From Siniperca chuatsi (Eukaryota; Chordata; Actinopteri; Centrarchiformes; Sinipercidae): 64,000 nt of DNA. The stretch is from positions 19,135,667 through 19,199,666 of the forward strand of contig NC_058043.1 in the NCBI RefSeq assembly GCF_020085105.1, read 5' to 3'. The position numbers and the translations under genes are program-made. This document shows positions 10,875 to 22,951 of the stretch, in pieces (position 1 is the first letter of the stretch; each line of letters opens with the position of its first letter). The notes under the pieces are model-generated. The model was not told the DNA's origin. It worked only from the letters and a program-made list of their open reading frames with translations, and searched no databases.

Positions 10875-13800
10875 ATGGCTCAGTGGGACAGACTGAGGCA
10901 GCTGCCTGCTGTGTACAGACAGCAGTTACATGAGCTCTATGACAGGGATGCTTTGCCTATGGATGTAAGGCACTACCTGTCAACCTGGATAGAGAAGCAG
11001 GAGTGGTAAGGCAGCACTGTCTCTTATATAATCCAACCAACAAATTATGTCATTCAAGGGTTAACGTAAAATACTCTGCTTATATCTTGTTTTTTGTTCT
11101 TCAGGCGACGAGCAGCACGGGACCATGATTTGGCTGTGGTGCTGTTCCAGGTCATGTTGGAAAATCTGGATATCCAACACAGCCGCTTTGTCCAAGAGGA
11201 GTCATTCTTACTGCAGCACAACATTAGACGCTATAAACAGAACTTTCAGGTTTGTGTGGATTTGATTTGTGGAAAACAAAAGCAACAAAAGTATGGTCAG
11301 CTTTGTAAAGTAAGCCCAGGTAGGAATTCAGTGTCTTTAGAGAGCTTTTTATTATCATTCTAGGTGTTTTTGCTCCCAATATACTGCCTGTGCTGATAAT
11401 TTTAAGTAATTAACGTTGACTCTGATATCCATCTTATCTCTCTCCCCTGTCAGAGGTACCTGGATGACCCATGTGCCTTGGCAAGCACAATCCTGTGGTT
11501 TTTGGAAAAAGAGAAGGAAATCTTGCAGAGTGCTGATCTGGCTGAACAGGTTGGGGCAAGATTTCATTAACTAATTGACACGTCACGTATAAAGATGGGA
11601 CACACCCTGCTGCTCATACAACATTTTAATGAAAACAGCATGCAAATTAAAACAACTACACACATATTGTTATAGAAAATGGCAGTGGGCATTTAGCATC
11701 TTGGTATTTTTACAGACAAATATTTTATCACATGGTCACTTCATACATTGCCATGTTTTGGCTATTTTTTGTCTCTGCAGTACTGTAACTTAATTCATAA
11801 CTTTTGAATATTTATAACCAAGTTTACAAAGGATATGTTCAAGGTGTCCTGTGTGAATTTCCATTATACATTTTTGTCTGTTTTCAGTTCTGAAAAATGT
11901 ATTCAGTTATTTAGAAAGGGTCATATGTACTGAACACAAAATGCAGGATTGTGTGGGCTGAAAAGCAAAGATTTTCCACCAAGCAGGGATTCTGTTTTAA
12001 CTGCCACTTTCACTCCCACTTATTCTTTGCCCTGCAACAATTTTACCCAGTATCACATTTGAAAGACTCTTTATCTCTGTACCTGCTCCCCCTACTTCTT
12101 TGCTTTGTTTCAGGTCCAGTTTTTGTGTGTAGAGCAGGAAGCCATGGAGACAAGCAGCCAACAGGACCTTGAACGTAAAATGGCTGGCCTCAGGAATGAA
12201 GTGCAGGTGCAGATTATGTTGCTTTATGTCATTATGTTGTGCTTTGTAGATGACAGACATTACAGTTCATCTATTATATTTTTTTTCTCTGTATTCTTGG
12301 GATATAGTGCATGGAACATACAATATTATGTCTGGAGGAGCAGCAAGACGAGTTTGATTTTAAATACCAAACTCACAAGATGGAAGGTAAGCAGATTAAA
12401 AAGTTCTGGTTATATTTGTATGTTCTGGTAATGTTGTCAGAGGATGAGTAATAAAGTGACATGAATCACAGCTACATGTTCTCTTTTGTTTTGGTCTCTC
12501 TTATATGGAAACTGATCCCACTGTGGAAACTGTTATGCAGCTGTGGTAGATGAGGCTGTGAAGAAAGAAAAAATTCAATTTCTTCAGTTACTTGTCAACA
12601 GACTGAATGAATGTAGAAAGGTATGGCAATATTCATATTCTTAAATAACACTATCACCTCTTCAGTCCAATTCTTGTCTTATTTTTATCTTTTTATAATT
12701 TTTTTTTTTTTTACTGTCTCATACAATCACCTTCTTAGAGCACATTGTCAGACCTAAATAAACTCCTGGACAGGACTGAGGACCTGATTGACATATTGGT
12801 GAAGAAGGAGCTGGTGGAGTGGCAGAGGAGGCAGCAGAAAGCCTGCATCGGTGCTCCAGACAATATTTGTTTGGATCAGCTAGAGAAGTGGTATGTTCAT
12901 CTTCACCTGCTCCACATCAGTTTTAATCTTTGGTGTTTACTGTAATAGTTTTATCAATAATCCTTCTGTAAATTAAGTTCTAGGCTGGCGAAAAACCTGC
13001 TGTCATTATTTTAATTTGATAAAACCACTAAGTTTTTTTTTTTTCATTTTCCATGACCTGTGTGAATATCATCACTTTTGCTCTTCTTGTTTTGTAGGTT
13101 CACCTGTGTGGCAGTGTGTCTGTTCCAGGTGCGGGAGTTTCTTGGTAAACTCGATGAGCTGGTTGGAAAAGTGTCCTATGACAATGACCCGGTGAAGGCC
13201 CAAAAACCCATACTGCAGCGCAGAGTAGCTTCTCTTCTAAAAGACTTACTCAAGAGGTCTCTTTTTCAGGACATACTTTCTTACACCCTTCTTGCTCTCT
13301 TATTGTGTCCTTCTGAAATTTCCTGACATTATTGTTTTACTGTTTCTTAAAGTTCCTTTGTAGTTGAGACTCAGCCATCCATGCCTCAGGGGAAAGGACC
13401 CCTGGTGCTCCGCACAAATGTCCAGTTCTCTGTCAAGACCAGGTAAGTGTGCCACTCCAGGCAATCACTACGATGCTGTGTATTTATTTGAATGTACTTT
13501 TACTACATGTTTGTAGCATAATCTATTTGTATAGAATTTTTTAGGTACATTCATTGACCAGTGCATTCATTATGTGGTGATCAGTATCGGTTTTCATAAC
13601 TAAATATGCAGCAATTAATATGATAGTGCATGTTGGACCACTGACAGGAAGCAACCAAGACATTTGAAAGAGTGCAACGCACCTTTAGCTACACAAACGG
13701 ACCAATACACAGAGTTGTAGTGAAGCTAAACCCACCTCAACTCAGTTTACTTGGGCTGTAGTGGATTGTAGTTCACCACATAAACATTACAGCAGTTCTG

Positions 13801-14881
13801 AAATAATATGAGGATAATAAGGAGAACAATGATAATTTAATGCTCTTCTACAAGTCCTTCTGTTATCCTTTTCCCAAATGTGACTTTGATCTATCAAACT
13901 TATTTTGTTTCATACTGTAACCTTGGCAGTGTTCCTGTTTTCCACATTTTACTGTTTAGTATATTAATATTTCCAAAGTTCTAAAGTCTTACACCTGACT
14001 TAAAATTTTCAGACTTCTTGTTAAGTTTCCCGAGCTGAACCACTCCATGAAAGTGAATGTGTCCATGGACAGGTGAGAGTCCTCCTTTATTTTTAGATAC
14101 TTTCATTACACACAAAGCAAATCTGCAGCCTTTAGTTCTTGTCTTCAAACAATAAAGGACCATGTTTTGTTCACCCCATGTGGTCACTGCTCCGTTTTTC
14201 TCACCCTTGAAATTAGGGAGGCTCCTCAGATCAAAGGGTGAGTATTTTTTTAAACTTCAGCTTCCATTTCAAGTGGTATTTCCAGAAGAACTTTCACATT
14301 TGATGTGAATTTGTTTTTACTAAACCTGGTATCTTTGTAGATATCGCCGTTTTAATGTTCTGGGAACCAAAACCAAGGCCTTGAACATGGCAGAGAGCCA
14401 GAGTGGAGGCATGGTGGCAGACTTCAGACATCTGGTGAGTGATAATGATTTGAAAAGAGAAAAGTTCTTAAATGACAACTGAGGAACCTCATAACAACAA
14501 TTAGAAAGAAAGCCTTTCATACAATTCCAAAATCTGAATTATTCAAAGGATAAATCCTGTCACATACTTTCTGTCAATGTTTTTAAGTACACACATAAAG
14601 CAGTCTCCAGCAGCTAAACTGAAGTGATTTAAAAAAAAAACAACAAAAAAACAAAGAAAGAAACAAAGAAGAAAAAAAAATCAAATAAATGTGGTAATAT
14701 TGTTGTTTGACTATTTTGGTGTACTATTATTTGTATGTAGACTCTGAAGGAGCAGAAGTCTGGAGGTGGCGGCAAAGGAATCAGTGATGTGAGTTGACTT
14801 TGGCAACCCTGAAGATACCATCTGTGCTTACAGTTTAACTCAGTAATTCATAATTCAAGATGTGAACAACCAAATAATGAT

Positions 14882-14934
<53 letters not shown>

Positions 14935-17900
14935 TTGATGTTGACAGATTTCTCTCAGCGTTACAGAGGAGCTGCACATCATCTACTTCGACACTGTATT
15001 TGAGCTGAAAGGCTTGTTGGTTGAGTTGCAGGTAGAGTTTCTTCTGCTTCTTTTCTTGTTATATGGCTGGCTTTATAAAAATATCATTAACCTACATGTG
15101 TTCTGTATAAAACATAAGTATTATATCATTGTGTTTATTGTTTATAAATATGCCAAATAAAAGTTGTTTTTCCCTGGCACACAACCTAGGCCTCCTCCCT
15201 CCCGGTGGTCATCATCTCCAACTCCAGCCAACAGCAGAGCGCCTGGGCGTCTGTCCTCTGGTTCAACATGCTCAGTCAGGACACCAAGGTGAGAGATCCC
15301 CATGACTAACACACGTCATGTAGCATTTTGCAGTTTAGTTGTGCTATTAGAAGGCATTAGAAATGAATTTTGTATGTATTTGATAATGTTTCTGTTTCTC
15401 CAGGATGTCATGTTCTTTGCCAACTCTCCTGCAGCCTCTTGGCCGCAGTTTGGAGAGATGTTGAGCTGGCAGTTTCTCTCTGCCACTAAACGTGGACTTA
15501 ATGATGCTCAGTTGGAAATGATTGCACACAGACTCTTTGGTAAATCCTGCTTCTATGTTCTGCTTTAGTTGCTTGTCTTTGCTTATTTTTGTGCTTGTTT
15601 TGTCTATAAATTGGGCTGAATTAATTCATCTGTGAGTCAAACATAATATCAGGAAACACCTTGGTCTGATTTTGACACAAGTTACTAAAATGCAAGATGC
15701 ATTTTAGTAACTTGTGTCAAAACCACAAGACTGACCGGCTTTATATTTAAAGATTTAAAAAAAAAAATAACTTAAGCCACAGCAGCATTTCTAATCACTG
15801 GAAACATGATGAGAAAACTTTGAACTGTACTGCAGTTGTCCCCTGATCAAACAAAGGACGCCCTAAACTATATTTATAATATTTCTTAATTTAGTTTTTC
15901 TTACATAATTCAGAGCAAACACTAGATAAGTAAGACACATTAGTGTCAAGCTAAAAAGCTACAAAGTGTGACTGCACCGTAACCTCTCACAACTTCAACA
16001 TGGTTACGACAGCTGTTTAATTTATGTCCATTATTGTTGCTTGTGTCCTGTGGAAAAGAATGGTATTGGATTGGAATTATGGAGACACGCAGGAGGACTT
16101 GTTCACATTGATTTGTCAGATTATGATATGGATTGCACACTTTAATTCAGCGTCCTTCATGGCTTGTAAGCATGTTTTATTATAGATTATGTAAGTGAGT
16201 GAGAGTTGCATAATGCATCATTTATTTTCTATCCCACCAGGAAAGAAGCAGAACTATGACACCTGCAAAGTAGCTTGGCCAAAATTTTGCAAGGTAAGAA
16301 TACTGAATCCTAGAAAATATTTTTCAGCGTGGCTTGAGGTATTAACTTTAACCCTAGCCACTCATCTCGAAATATCTCGACTTCAATCTCGATCCCCTGG
16401 CTTTTTCCTCTGGCGTCACCATGAAGTGGACAGTTTTAGTTTTGAGTGAAATGTCTCAACAACTATTGGATGGATTGCCATTACTTTTGGTACAGACATT
16501 CCTGTCACCCTTCGAATTGACATTACTTTAGTGATCCCCTGATTTTTCCTCTAGCGCTATCATCAGGTCAAAATGTCTGTTTGTTCAATATTTTGGTCTA
16601 TGACCAAAAACCTGCAAAACAAATTTTTTTTTTACCTTTAATTCACTGATTAGGATAAAAAACAAACTGTGAACAACTTTTATCCATCTTACTATTTGGT
16701 TTTCTTTACAATGAGCATTGCAGCCGCACAAAGCCGCTAGCATGACTGAGGATTCTTAGTCTTGTTTATAGTTTATGAATATAATCTGTAGGTGTGTATT
16801 GATGACCTTTCTCACCCATTTTGTTACAGGAAAATACTCCTGACACTTTCTGGGTGTGGTTTGATGGCATTTTGGTGATGGTGAAAACATACCTTGAAGA
16901 CCTGTGGAGGGATGGGTATGTTTTCTCAACATAGTCTAATCTGGGTTCAAAACATAGCAGTTTAGCTCATGCTTTTAATTCCTGGGAAATGGGAGAAATT
17001 TCTTGTTTTATGTAAGACTTTTTATCTGTACTGTAGCCACATCATGGGTTTTGTGAGCAAAGGCAAAGAGAAGTCCCTCCTGAAGAAAAAACAGAGAGGC
17101 ACGTTCTTGTTGCGCTTCAGTGAAAGTGTCATTGGAGGAATCACCTTCTCTTGGGTGGAAACCACCATAAATGGTGAGATATTTTTTTATTTCATAATGA
17201 TTCTGAAAAATATTTTTAAATTGTTGCATGGTAGACAGAAATACAAACAAGCTACTTGCAATAAACTCACTTTTTATTTTCTATGAATGGTCATCCTTTG
17301 TCTATTTTAGGTGAGCCTGATGTGAAAACAGTCCAGCCTTTCACCAAAGTTGACCTTTCCCAGATTCCCTTCCAAGAAATCATCAGGAATTTCCAGATCT
17401 TAGAAGCTGAAAATATCCCAGAAAATCCTCTACTTTACCTATATCCCAACATCCCTAAAGACGAGGCTTTCGGAAAATACTATTCTGAGAAGAGTAGAAG
17501 TAAGGGCATCATAAGATACTTTTTGCTTGCAACTTAAATATTTTTGGAAAAGAAAACTGCCAAAAAACAAATCTCACATTTGCTTTTTTGGTTAATGTTA
17601 TTTGAATGGTGTTTTGCCTTGCAGTAGTCATGGGTAAAATTACACTATGTTGATAGTGTTGGGGATGAGTATGACACATTAAATCACATCTAAACTCATT
17701 GTCTTTCAGATGACAGTTCTTACATAAAGTACATCAAAACCAAGCTGGTGTTTGTTTCAAAGGAGTAAGTATATTATTAATTTTCTCCAGGCTGGTCCAA
17801 AGTATCTTGCTGGTTTGAATTAAGACAAAATCATGCCTTATATTCTAAATGTGCTATTTATACAGAAACAGCAACTTAAACAACAAACTAAAAATGCACT

Positions 17901-19349
17901 TACTTCATCTAAGAAGTAGTGTACCCACGCCCTTTGTTATGTCATGAGCGACTAACTGGTTGTAATGACTGTTTGTCATTGGTCATGTAGGAACACAATG
18001 GAGGCTAGGTCACCCATGTCCTCTGACATGGCACAGGGTGAAGGCCTGGAGCCAATGAATGGCCTGTGTGGAGAGGCAGCTGGTGAGTCATGGCTCTCCC
18101 TGCTGTCCCATCCAGCTGAAAAACAATTATCAAACAAATCGCTCTCCCTTCGTCACAGAGCTTTGTGTTGTCCTCTCTATTTTGGCCTTCTGGTGTAGGA
18201 AATCAATGTGGTGGGGAAGTTGATGTCTAGATAGATGTCAGGCGACAGCTATGAGATTGCTGAATTGCTAACTTATATCCAGCTGGGCTGTTGCCGCTTC
18301 TACTGCATGCACATGGTCTGTAGTCTGCTCTACTGAACATAAAATCTTTCAGGTGTGGAGGTGATTGCTTGCAAAACTGGTCCTAATAAATTTATTAACT
18401 TAGCTTTAGCTTTTTGATTGATATGTGCCACTTACTTCTTGGAGTCTCCTCTGGTCACCTGGCAACTGCTCAGAACCAAGAAATAGTCAATTACATGTAT
18501 TTCTGATTCTGATTCTAATTTGTGAGCTTTAGAGGTACTGGTTGGCCCGATTTTGTTATCATTTGACTGAGCCAGGCTATTTGTTTCCCCCTGTTTCCAG
18601 TCTTTAAGCTAAGCTAACCGGCTGCTTGCTGTAGCCTGATATTTAATGGACAGATATGAGAGTGGTATCGATTTTCTCATTTAACTCTCTGCCAGAAAGT
18701 GAATATGTGTACAGTGTACAGTTTCCCAAAATGGTGCACTATTCCTTTTAAGAAAAAAAAGAAAGGTATGAGTGCTGTACTTAAGCTTATAGTATAGTAA
18801 GTACTTTTAATTGAGCTATTAAATATACAAACAATAAACATAAACTGAGCGTATTTAGTTAAGAGTAATCAGGTACAATTGAATAGTGTTTGAAAACTTT
18901 AATAATTTGATGAGCTGAAGGAAAACAACCAACACTGCATGCACAAAATCAAATCCTACTCGTCTGCATGTTCCTTCAGCATAAATCTGTACTTTTCGGG
19001 GGGTTTCTTTGGGTTGCTTACCACATCACATTTTTGTCACTCTCATTTCCTCATCAGAAGCAGTACCAGAAATAAACACAGCCATGACAGCAGAAACAGT
19101 ATCTTTCTCTTGTCTCTTTCTCTGCTCTCAGAACAAAACGGGAATCCTCATCCTCTGAATTCACCTGTGGAAACTTATGACCCTGATCCCATGCTGTCTG
19201 GGTCTGTTGCAGCCATGGATGACGATTTACTGATGTATCTCAACAACCCCAGCCTCTTTGTTGACTCTGACATCTCGGTACTGCCTGATTTAAATCTTCC
19301 AGGATTTAACTGCCTGCCCCCACAATCCTGTGGAAGCATTTTCCAATAA
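10875..19349 (+). CDS. stat2: STAT2, signal transducer and activator of transcription 2
   Basis: STAT2 is phosphorylated by JAK1/TYK2 at type I/III interferon receptors and joins STAT1 and IRF9 in ISGF3, which enters the nucleus. Coding exons, all GT-AG: 10875-11005, 11105-11249, 11454-11549, 12114-12206, 12308-12386, 12541-12620, 12739-12890, 13098-13256, 13353-13442, 14013-14072, 14217-14237, 14341-14434, 14741-14788, 14948-15031, 15190-15288, 15404-15539, 16241-16293, 16830-16915, 17037-17173, 17311-17499, 17710-17764, 17991-18082, 19132-19349. Phases agree at every junction and the sum is 2397 nt, or 798 residues. The STAT N-domain starts MAQWDRL. A coiled coil spans about 140-310, the DNA-binding domain about 312-480 and SH2 about 569-665, with [10 protein letters not shown] carrying phosphotyrosine-binding Arg595. 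Tyr685 (KYIKTKL) is the likely activation site. The acidic C-terminus (MDDDLLMYL onward) is the transactivation domain and is shorter than the mammalian one. [10 protein letters not shown] and the N-terminus favour STAT2 over STAT1. Confidence 0.96.
14217..14237 (+). other. stat2: 21-nt stat2 micro-exon
   Basis: Coding exon 11 holds only 21 bases and adds about seven residues (EAPQIKG region) between the exons ending in NVSMDR and starting in YRRFNVLG. The acceptor AAATTAG|G and donor AAAGG|GTGAGT are both good, and the phase fits on both sides. Confidence 0.85.
14885..14932. repeat. (TG)n tract beside a stat2 splice acceptor
   Basis: About 23 TG units end roughly 15 bases before the acceptor of coding exon 14 at 14946-14947. 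The usual pyrimidine tract is replaced by TG repeat plus TGTTTTGATGTTGACAG. Confidence 0.93.
15670..15722. repeat. Perfect 25-bp inverted repeat in stat2 intron 16
   Basis: Arms 15670-15694 and 15698-15722 are exact reverse complements around a 3-base loop (AGA). It would form a 25-bp hairpin in RNA from either strand. No known small RNA was recognised in it. Confidence 0.9.
16390..16615 (+). repeat. Interspersed fish repeat, TCTCAACAACTATTGGATGG family
   Basis: In stat2 intron 17. It holds one and a half units of a sequence in which GAAATGTCTCAACAACTATT, GGTACAGACATTC, GTGATCCCCTGA and CATCAGGTCAAAAT follow in order. Related copies are at 20770-20905 and 53035-53430, so it is a dispersed, partly tandem repeat. 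Confidence 0.75.
18521..18750 (+). repeat. Half copy of the long-TIR MITE seen at 45.7 kb
   Basis: In the last stat2 intron. GCCAGGCTATTTGTTTCCCC, TTAAGCTAAGCTAACCGGCT, GAGAGTGGTATC and the end TTTCCCAAAATGGTGCACTA match in order the right half of the element at 45686-46300. The left inverted repeat is absent. Confidence 0.8.
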
Positions 19350-20008
19350 GTCTCTGTTGTGTATATTCAACCAAATCACGGTATCATTCATCGTCAGCTT
19401 TACTTTTAGCTACTTACATTACAACATCCATGTCACAAATTTGTAGCATACGTAGCAAATCTAGTGTTAACATAATCGTTTGCTTTGAATACTGTTTTAA
19501 TCTGAAATACCTGACAGCCACTCTGCTAATCCTGACAGTCAGCGTTTGAGTGCTTGTGTGCACTTTGAAATCATTAGTGTATAACTTTTTATAATTCCCT
19601 TTTATCGTGTTGTTGTAAAAATGTTCCAGTGAGACTATTTTAAGACACAAAAGAGAGAGAATTTAATTAGTTGGACCTACATCCACTCCATTACTGTCTT
19701 AGGCACCTGTACTGGACCCCTCAACTATCATGCATCATACTTTGAATTTTGAGACCCTGTTATTTTAAGATAATACATCTAAGGAATGCTATGAAACTGA
19801 CAATTTAAGCTGTTTTTTTATTTGTAGAGTACATTGCGCAAACTGCACATAATTTATTGTTTTAATGTTTGTTCTGAGTCCCTTTGTGGTTGTTACAATT
19901 TTGCCACCTACAACTTGAGATAAACTACTGAAACATGGCACTTCCTCCCTTTTAAGTTGTGCTTTTATATTAACCTGCTCATTTAAATTAAAATGTAATG
20001 TTATCACC

Positions 20009-20014
20009 AATAAA
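20009..20014 (+). terminator. stat2: stat2 polyadenylation signal
   Basis: AATAAA 660 bases after the stat2 stop codon. It is the first canonical hexamer I find in the 3' region and implies a 3' UTR of about 0.7 kb. Confidence 0.5.
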
Positions 20015-20769
20015 AGGGAAATGACAATGATTTCATGTTCCGTCCATTAATAACTGAATGTTGTAAATGAACAAATATGAGAAGTTGTTTTTATATCATG
20101 AGTCTATGTTCACAGTAGCTTATTTATGACAGATTTGCAATGATTACAGACTGCAGCGCCAAACCTTTTCTCAAAATCGTATGTTGAAACCGAATACAAT
20201 GATTTAAATAAAATCAAATACTGCGGCTCTACGGAGATTTTAGGGTCTCCAATAACTTTTATTGCTGCTACTGCACATGATGGTTGATCTTTACTCACCC
20301 TGCTCTCCAGCCAGCAGCAGGCAGCATCAAGTAGCTGACAATCAAATGTGGACAGCTAGCAAACTAAACAACCAGATATTTTCCTCCGGAATTAGTGGAG
20401 ACTGAACAAGAGCTAAAAGGTCTGTCAATACTTGTAAATTATTTATTTTCGCCAGATGGCCAGAAACACAACTCCAAATGTTGTTCTGTCGCGTTAAATA
20501 GGCAATTTTTTGCTAACGTGTCAGTTAACCGTTGTGGTTGTTAGCCATTGGTGTGGTAGTAAATTACATGTAGCTAGTTAGCTATATCTGTCATTTTAAA
20601 TAAAGGTTTTTACCCCTAGTGGCCAAAATGCGATCAGAAAAAGCAGTATAAAGTAATTTATTTTAATGTGTACATGTCACTACTTTCCCTTGACTTAGAT
20701 TTCATTTTTTAGTTGAGCTGGCAGTGTGGCTCTAGGGATGGTAAAAACTAACGTTACCTGTCTGTCAGT
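20015..20769. other. Intergenic, stat2 to gpr84 (convergent genes)
   Basis: No gene. The two flanking genes point towards each other, so this DNA should hold only 3' flanks. No domain-bearing ORF is present. Confidence 0.5.
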
Positions 20770-20905
20770 CCAACACTTTGGTCCATAGTGCAATATTGCA
20801 ATACAGTTTGGATTAATTCTCATGAAATTTGGTACAGAAGGTAGGATGAATACTAATAACTTTGGTGATCCCTTGACTTGAAAGTGCCACATGAAGGTCA
20901 CATTT
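20770..20905 (+). repeat. Fragment of the TATTGGATGG interspersed repeat family
   Basis: CATGAAATTTGGTACAGAAGG, TAATAACTTTGGTGATCCCT and TGACTTGAAAGTG follow the same order as in the copies at 16390-16615 and 53035-53430. Confidence 0.65.
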
Positions 20906-21513
20906 TTATTCTTTGACAACAATGGCATGTGTACAGGGTACCGAAGAATAGAACTGTGTTAGTCTTCTTGTAAGATAAATCACACCTGGTAACAGTTGGT
21001 AAAGTGTGGACATGAATATGAATATTATTTGCCTTTGTCATTCACTCACTTAATGAATGCCTTGACACAACTCAAACATGCACACTCAACCCACATGTCA
21101 AACTAAAGACCAGATCACATGAACCCTTTTTATCATTAGTCATGCTAAGAGGCAATACAGAGTTGAGACACAGGTCAGAGTCACAAGTTCCTGATTTACT
21201 GAAATAAAGCCGGTTGTGTTAGACAGGAGTATCCTGTGCTGATTTTGTAACATTATTGGTTTCTCATATTATGTAACAGACACCTGAAAAACTCCAAGTA
21301 ATGACGTATAGGCTATTTTTGCTCAAAGTTCTTGACGTAACTGTGGATTGTGTATTACAAAATAGACTCTATTACATATATAACATAAACACATAATACA
21401 TAAGTACATACATAATAAAAAAGCTGCACTACGTATGTCAAGTATTTCATGAGAATAATATCCTACTGGGCTTATATCAGGAGAAACATCAGACAAGTTT
21501 AAGTTTCAGGAAA
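20906..21513. other. Intergenic, 3' flank of gpr84
   Basis: AT-rich and non-coding. I found no AATAAA on the minus strand close to the gpr84 stop codon, so its mRNA end is not placed. Confidence 0.4.
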
Positions 21514-22743
21514 TCAGGTTCTCAGAGCCTGCCACCGGGTCCACAGGCAGGTGAAAGGTGCAGCAACCCTGGTGAGCAGCATGTGGTAGGCCTGTCGAAA
21601 CTGTCTGTTCATGACAGCATAGAGCACAGGGTTGATACAGCTGTTAAGCCAGGTGAGGTTTGCACAGAACATGTGCAGTACCTGTGGGGCGCGGTTATGT
21701 TTGTCAGCTATGTTGAGCAACAGGAAGGGGACAAAGCAGAACACAAAACACAGAAAAACTGTGAAGCACATGCGTGTCACACGCTTAAATTCACCATCAT
21801 CTCCTGAAGTTGCTGAGTGTGAGGAGGATGCTGCATTTGTGGGAGCAGGTGTGGATAAAGGTGATATAGGGGCGATATCAGGGCGAGGCTTGTTGGCTGC
21901 TGATGAATTTGAGGCCTTGGCAGAGCTCTTTTCACAGGGGATCTCATCCTTATTTTGGGCTAGCTCCACCTGGCTGCTCATCTCACAGCTACATGTGTTG
22001 GTCATACCACTCCCTACACCACTGTCATCGGTCCCTTGTGCTGAAGAAGTTGGTTTCTTCCTGGAGGACCGGCGGCTGATCCTGTAGCGGAGCAGAGCCT
22101 GTGAGGCAATCTGGACACGTTTGTAAATGAGGAGGTAGAATGTGCCAACACAGGCTAGACCAACAAAAAAGTAGAAAAAGAGCAGGATGGTGGTGTAGGG
22201 GCGACCCCTGGTCCGATGGAAGCTGCATGTGCACACCTGTGGCACGAACACGTAAACATGCCATAGTGGGCCAAAGCTGGCCAGGCCTAATGCCCATGCT
22301 GAGATCAGGAGTAAAACAAGACCACAGTCTGCGAAGACACGGTCAAACACAGCCCTTTTTGTGACCAGGAGATACCTGCTCACTGCTATCAGGCAGAGGG
22401 TGATAATGGAGACAGAGTTGGAGAGGAAGAGGAGCAGGCCAAAGATGGTGCACCAGAGCTGACCACTGCGCCATCTGAGGTGTAGGTAGGAGTCAACTGA
22501 GATGGGCTGCAGTATAGTGCAGTACAGGAGATCAGCTACAGCCAGGTTGACAATGAGCACATTGAAGCGACTCCTCAGACGTGGGTCTAAGGCGAAGGCT
22601 AGAATGGTCATCAGGTTTCCCACCGTGCCAATGATGGTCACTGCACATCCCCACAGCACAGCAAAGTACCGGTAGCCTACAACTGAAGGACTGTGGCAGG
22701 AGAAGAGGTCATCTTCTGTTTGGTTTGTGTGGTTCATCAGCAT
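21514..22743 (-). CDS. gpr84: GPR84, medium-chain fatty-acid G-protein-coupled receptor
   Basis: Intronless CDS of 409 residues, a class A seven-helix receptor of the plasma membrane. GPR84 in mammals responds to medium-chain and hydroxylated fatty acids through Gi and is induced in activated myeloid cells. N-glycosylation sites (NHT, NQT) precede TM1. Family marks include GYRYFAVLWG in TM1, the TM2 segment NLAVADLLYCTILQPISVD, Cys98 in TM3 paired with an ECL2 Cys (171 or 173), SRY in place of DRY at the end of TM3, ECL2 VCTCSFHRTRGRPYTT with the conserved Arg, a Ser-rich third intracellular loop (about 222-320), and NPVLY in TM7. NPVLY is followed by MNRQFRQAY. The third loop is long, as in mammalian GPR84. 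The start follows an acceptor (CGACAG|A-ATG) exactly, so an upstream non-coding exon is likely near 23.6 kb. Family identity is very strong. Confidence 0.95.
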   Translation of the reverse strand: MLMNHTNQTEDDLFSCHSPSVVGYRYFAVLWGCAVTIIGTVGNLMTILAFALDPRLRSRFNVLIVNLAVADLLYCTILQPISVDSYLHLRWRSGQLWCTIFGLLLFLSNSVSIITLCLIAVSRYLLVTKRAVFDRVFADCGLVLLLISAWALGLASFGPLWHVYVFVPQVCTCSFHRTRGRPYTTILLFFYFFVGLACVGTFYLLIYKRVQIASQALLRYRISRRSSRKKPTSSAQGTDDSGVGSGMTNTCSCEMSSQVELAQNKDEIPCEKSSAKASNSSAANKPRPDIAPISPLSTPAPTNAASSSHSATSGDDGEFKRVTRMCFTVFLCFVFCFVPFLLLNIADKHNRAPQVLHMFCANLTWLNSCINPVLYAVMNRQFRQAYHMLLTRVAAPFTCLWTRWQALRT

Positions 22744-22951
22744 TCTGTCGACTAACAGGAATCAGAATATAGGTTAACACATTTGTCATGTGCTCACGGA
22801 AAGTTAAAGTCAAACAAAAACGCAGTCCTCCCCACCTCTCTAGTTTCAGCAGTGCCACAAGTGAAAAGGGAAGTAACAAGTGGTCTAGATAATTTACCAC
22901 CTTTTTAAATAAAGACCTCTCTCTGACAGCATCCTTTGTTTGTAGTCCCCA

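Noticed and set aside
21632-22364. Plus-strand ORFs of 74-151 codons
   Set aside because: They are antisense shadows of gpr84 with no domain of their own.
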